This document shows, in pieces, positions 61,681 through 64,000 of a stretch of DNA of 64,000 bases (position 1 is its first letter; each line of letters starts with the position of its first letter). Where the stretch lies: NCBI RefSeq assembly GCF_051014685.1, contig NW_027478785.1, positions 124,001 through 188,000 of the forward strand, read 5' to 3'. The position numbers were made by a program, and so were the translations under genes. The notes under the pieces were generated by a model, which saw only the letters and a list, made by a program, of their open reading frames with translations, had not been told where the DNA came from and did not search any database. This DNA comes from Ptiloglossa arizonensis (taxonomy: Eukaryota > Arthropoda > Insecta > Hymenoptera > Colletidae).

Positions 61681-64000
61681 CCGATTACAACGGTATGTGT
61701 ATTTTTTCCCTAGGCCATTCTGGTTAAGCGTTTGGAGCAGCAGAATTGCGAAAAATTTTTTGCCTTCGCAACCATTTCTTGTCTTCAAACTCCTATATCT
61801 CGCGAACGGATTGACCTAACCCAAAAATTCCTATTGCATCTGAAAGTAGATACTCGCCCCATTACAGCGGTATTTGTATTTTTTCCCTAGGCCGTTCTGG
61901 TTAAGCGTTTGGAGCAGCAGAATTGCGAAAAATTTTTTGCCTTCTCAACCATTTCTTGGCTTGAAACTCCCATATCTCGCGAACGGATTGACCTAACCCA
62001 AAAATTCCTGTTGCATCTGAAAGTAGAAACTCGCCCGATTACAACGGTATGTGTATTTTTTCCCTAGGCCATTCTGGTTAAGCGTTTGGAGCAGCAGAAG
62101 TGCGAAGAATTTTTTGCCTTCTGAACCATTTCTTAGCTTCAAAGTCCCATATCTCGCGAACGGATTGACCATACCCAAAAATTCCTGCTGCGTCTGAAAG
62201 TAGAAACTCGCCCGATTACAATGAGATGCGTATTTTTTCCCTAGGCCATTCTGGTTAAGCGTTTGGAGCAGCAGAATTGCGAAAAATTTTTTGCCTTCGC
62301 AACCATTTCTTGTCTTCAAACTCCTATATCTCGCGAACGGATTGACCTAACCCAAAAATTCCTATTTCATCTGAAAGTAGAAACTCGCCCCATTACAACG
62401 GTATGTGTATTTTTTCCCGAGGCCATTCTGGTTAAGCGTTTGGAGCAGCAGAAGTGCGAAAAATTTGTTGTCTTCTCAACCATTTCTTAGCTTCAAACTC
62501 CCATATCTCGCGAACGGATTGACGTAACTCAAAAATTCCTGTTGCATCTGAAAGTAGAAACTCGCCCGATTACAACGGTATGTGTATTTTTTCCCTACGC
62601 CGTTCTGGTTAAGCGTTTGGAGCAGCAGAATTGCGAAAAATTTTTTGCCTTCTCAACCATTTCTTGGCTTCAAAGTCCCATATCTCGCGAACGGATTGAC
62701 ATAACCCAAAAATTCCTATTGCATCTGAAAGTAGAAACTCGCCCGATTACAACGGTATGTGTATTTTCTCCCTAGGCCATTCTGGTTAAGCGTTTGGAGC
62801 AGCAGAAGTGCGAAAAATTTGTTGTCCTCTCAACCATTTCTTAGCTTCAAACTCCCATATCTCGCGAACGGATTGACGTAACCCAAAGATTCCTGTTGCA
62901 TCTGAAAGTAGAAACTCGCCCGATTACAACGGTATGTGTATTTTTTCCCTACGCCATTCTGGTTAAGCGTTTGGAGCAGCAGAATTGCGAAAAATTTCTT
63001 GCCTTCTCAACCATTTCTTGGCTTCAAACTCCCATATCTCGCGAACGGATTGACCTAACCCAAAAATTCCTATGGCATCTGAAAGTAGAAACTCACCCGA
63101 TTACAACGGTATGTGTATTTTTTCCCTAGGCCATTCTGGTTAAGCGTATGGAGCAGCAGAAGTGCGAAAAATTTTTTGCCTTCTCAACCATTTCTTGGCT
63201 TCAAACTCCCATATCTCGCGAACGGATTGACCTAACCCAAAAATTCCTATTGCATCTGAAAGTAGAAACTCGCCCGATTACAACGGTATGCGTATTCTTT
63301 CCCTAGGCCATTCTGGTTAAGCGTTTGGAGCAGCAGAAGTGCGAAAAATTTGTTGTCTTCTCAACCATTTCTTAGCTTCAAAGTCCCATATCTCGCGAAC
63401 GGATTGACCGAACCCAAAAATTCCTGCTGCGTCTGAAAGTAGAATCTCGCCCGATTACAACGGTATGCGTATTTTTTCCCTAGGCCATTCTGGTTAAGCG
63501 TTTGGAGCAGCAGAAGTGCGAAAAATTTGTTGTCTTCTCAACCATTTCTTAGCTTAAAACTCCCATATCTCGCGAACGGATTGACGTAACTCAAAAATTC
63601 CAGTTGCATCTGAGAGTAGAAACTCGCCCGATTACAACGGTATGTGTATTTTTTCCCTAGGCCATTCTGGTTAAGCGTTTGGAGCAGCAGAATTGCGAAA
63701 AATTTTTTGCCTTCTCAACCATTTCTTGGCTTCAAACTCCCATATCTCGCGAACGGATTGACCTAACCCAAAAATTCCTGTTGCGTCTGAAAGTAGAAAC
63801 TCGCCCGATTACAGCGGTATTTGTATTTTTTCCCTAGGCCGTTCTGGTTAAGCGTTTGGAGCAGCAGAAGTGCGAAAAATTTGTTGTCTTCTCAACCATT
63901 TCTTAGCTTAAAACTCCCATATCTCGCGAACGGATTGACCTAACCCAAAAATTCCTTTTGCATCTGGAAGTAGAAACTCGCCCGATTACAACGGTATGTG
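61681..64000 (+). repeat. Mixed terminal monomers
   Basis: Monomers of the flanking 7-mer (GCGGTATTTG at 61867 and 63814; CTGAGAG at 63611) are mixed with types last seen far upstream. The units at about 62890-63130 have CCCTACGCC followed by CTATGGCATCTG and ACTCACCCG, as at 2.8, 7.2, 9.5 and 42.4 kb. CCTATATCTCG with CTTCGCAACC is shared by 61770 and 62300. The array runs off the window end. Confidence 0.8.

Larger units (their letters stand above)
1..64000 (+). repeat. 177-bp satellite array, whole window
   Basis: About 361 head-to-tail copies of one 177-bp monomer fill the window. All copies read in the same direction. The TTGGAG box recurs at 144, 321, 498 and so on to 63856, and the net drift over 360 units is only -8 bp. 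Every monomer is therefore essentially full length and nothing foreign is inserted. Monomers differ mostly by base substitutions at a limited set of positions, and the same variants recur in blocks. No gene, RNA gene or mobile element is visible on either strand. The monomer length is in the range of many centromeric satellites, but its sequence matches no named satellite I recognise. The array continues beyond both ends. Confidence 0.98.

Noticed and set aside
1..64000. CRISPR array or protein-coding tandem-repeat gene
   Set aside because: There are no spacers between repeats and the unit is far too long for a CRISPR repeat. A repeat-protein gene would keep one frame, but stops occur in most units and 20 one-base deletions shift the frame.
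1..64000. Telomeric or rDNA-linked sequence
   Set aside because: No short telomere repeat or rRNA-like stretch was seen. All bases fit the 177-bp monomer.

Overview
The window is one uninterrupted block of eukaryotic satellite DNA. A 177-bp monomer is repeated head to tail about 361 times from the first base to the last. I see no protein-coding gene, RNA gene, transposon, CRISPR array or unique sequence. Unit starts (TTGGAG box) at 144 and 63856 are 63,712 bp apart, which is 360 units of 177 bp minus 8 bp. All 8 bp are accounted for by 20 one-base deletions and four insertions (+3, +3, +5, +1) that I located individually. This leaves no room for an inserted element, a truncated monomer or an inverted tract. 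Neither array edge lies in the window.

The monomer is about 42% GC. It carries a run of five A and six T, a strongly conserved TCGCGA core, a CCTAGG palindrome and 8 CpGs, about what its base composition predicts. The host cannot be named from this sequence. The layout is that of a centromeric or pericentromeric satellite in an animal, plant or other eukaryote. The nucleosome-like 177-bp unit and the nested higher-order repeats (HORs) support that as inference.

Layout: 0-2.3 kb holds mixed monomers, some of the 6-mer family. 2.3-5.4 kb holds recurring modules and a 3-mer duplication. 5.4-8.5 kb is a 7-mer/9-mer HOR. 8.5-17.1 kb is a mosaic of 13-mer and 27-mer duplications. 17.1-18.0 kb is a 3-mer. 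About 17.6-20.6 kb is repeated at 22.7-25.7 kb (29-mer offset), with a 6-mer tandem at 20.5-22.1 kb between. 24.6-30.2 kb is a 6-mer array partly reorganised into a 12-mer. 30.2-31.8 kb is a collapsed 3-mer of the same family. 31.3-32.4 kb is copied at 37.3-38.6 kb. 35.7-37.0 kb is a 5-mer, 38.3-41.3 kb a 10-mer, and 41.2-44.8 kb an 11-mer/14-mer mosaic. 44.8-49.2 kb is mixed. 49.2-57.9 kb is a distinct subfamily with HOR copies of 13, 14 and 7 units plus an open-ended one. 57.5-58.5 kb is nearly uniform, 58.5-61.7 kb is a 7-mer, and 61.7-64 kb is mixed again.

Open frames of 60-170 codons occur only because 177 is divisible by three and the consensus has one in-frame stop (TAG in CCCTAGG). 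They are by-products of the repeat, not genes. The points most worth following are the nested HOR history, a CENP-B-box-like site in every monomer (one copy matches the core fully), and a splice-site-like arrangement in each monomer.
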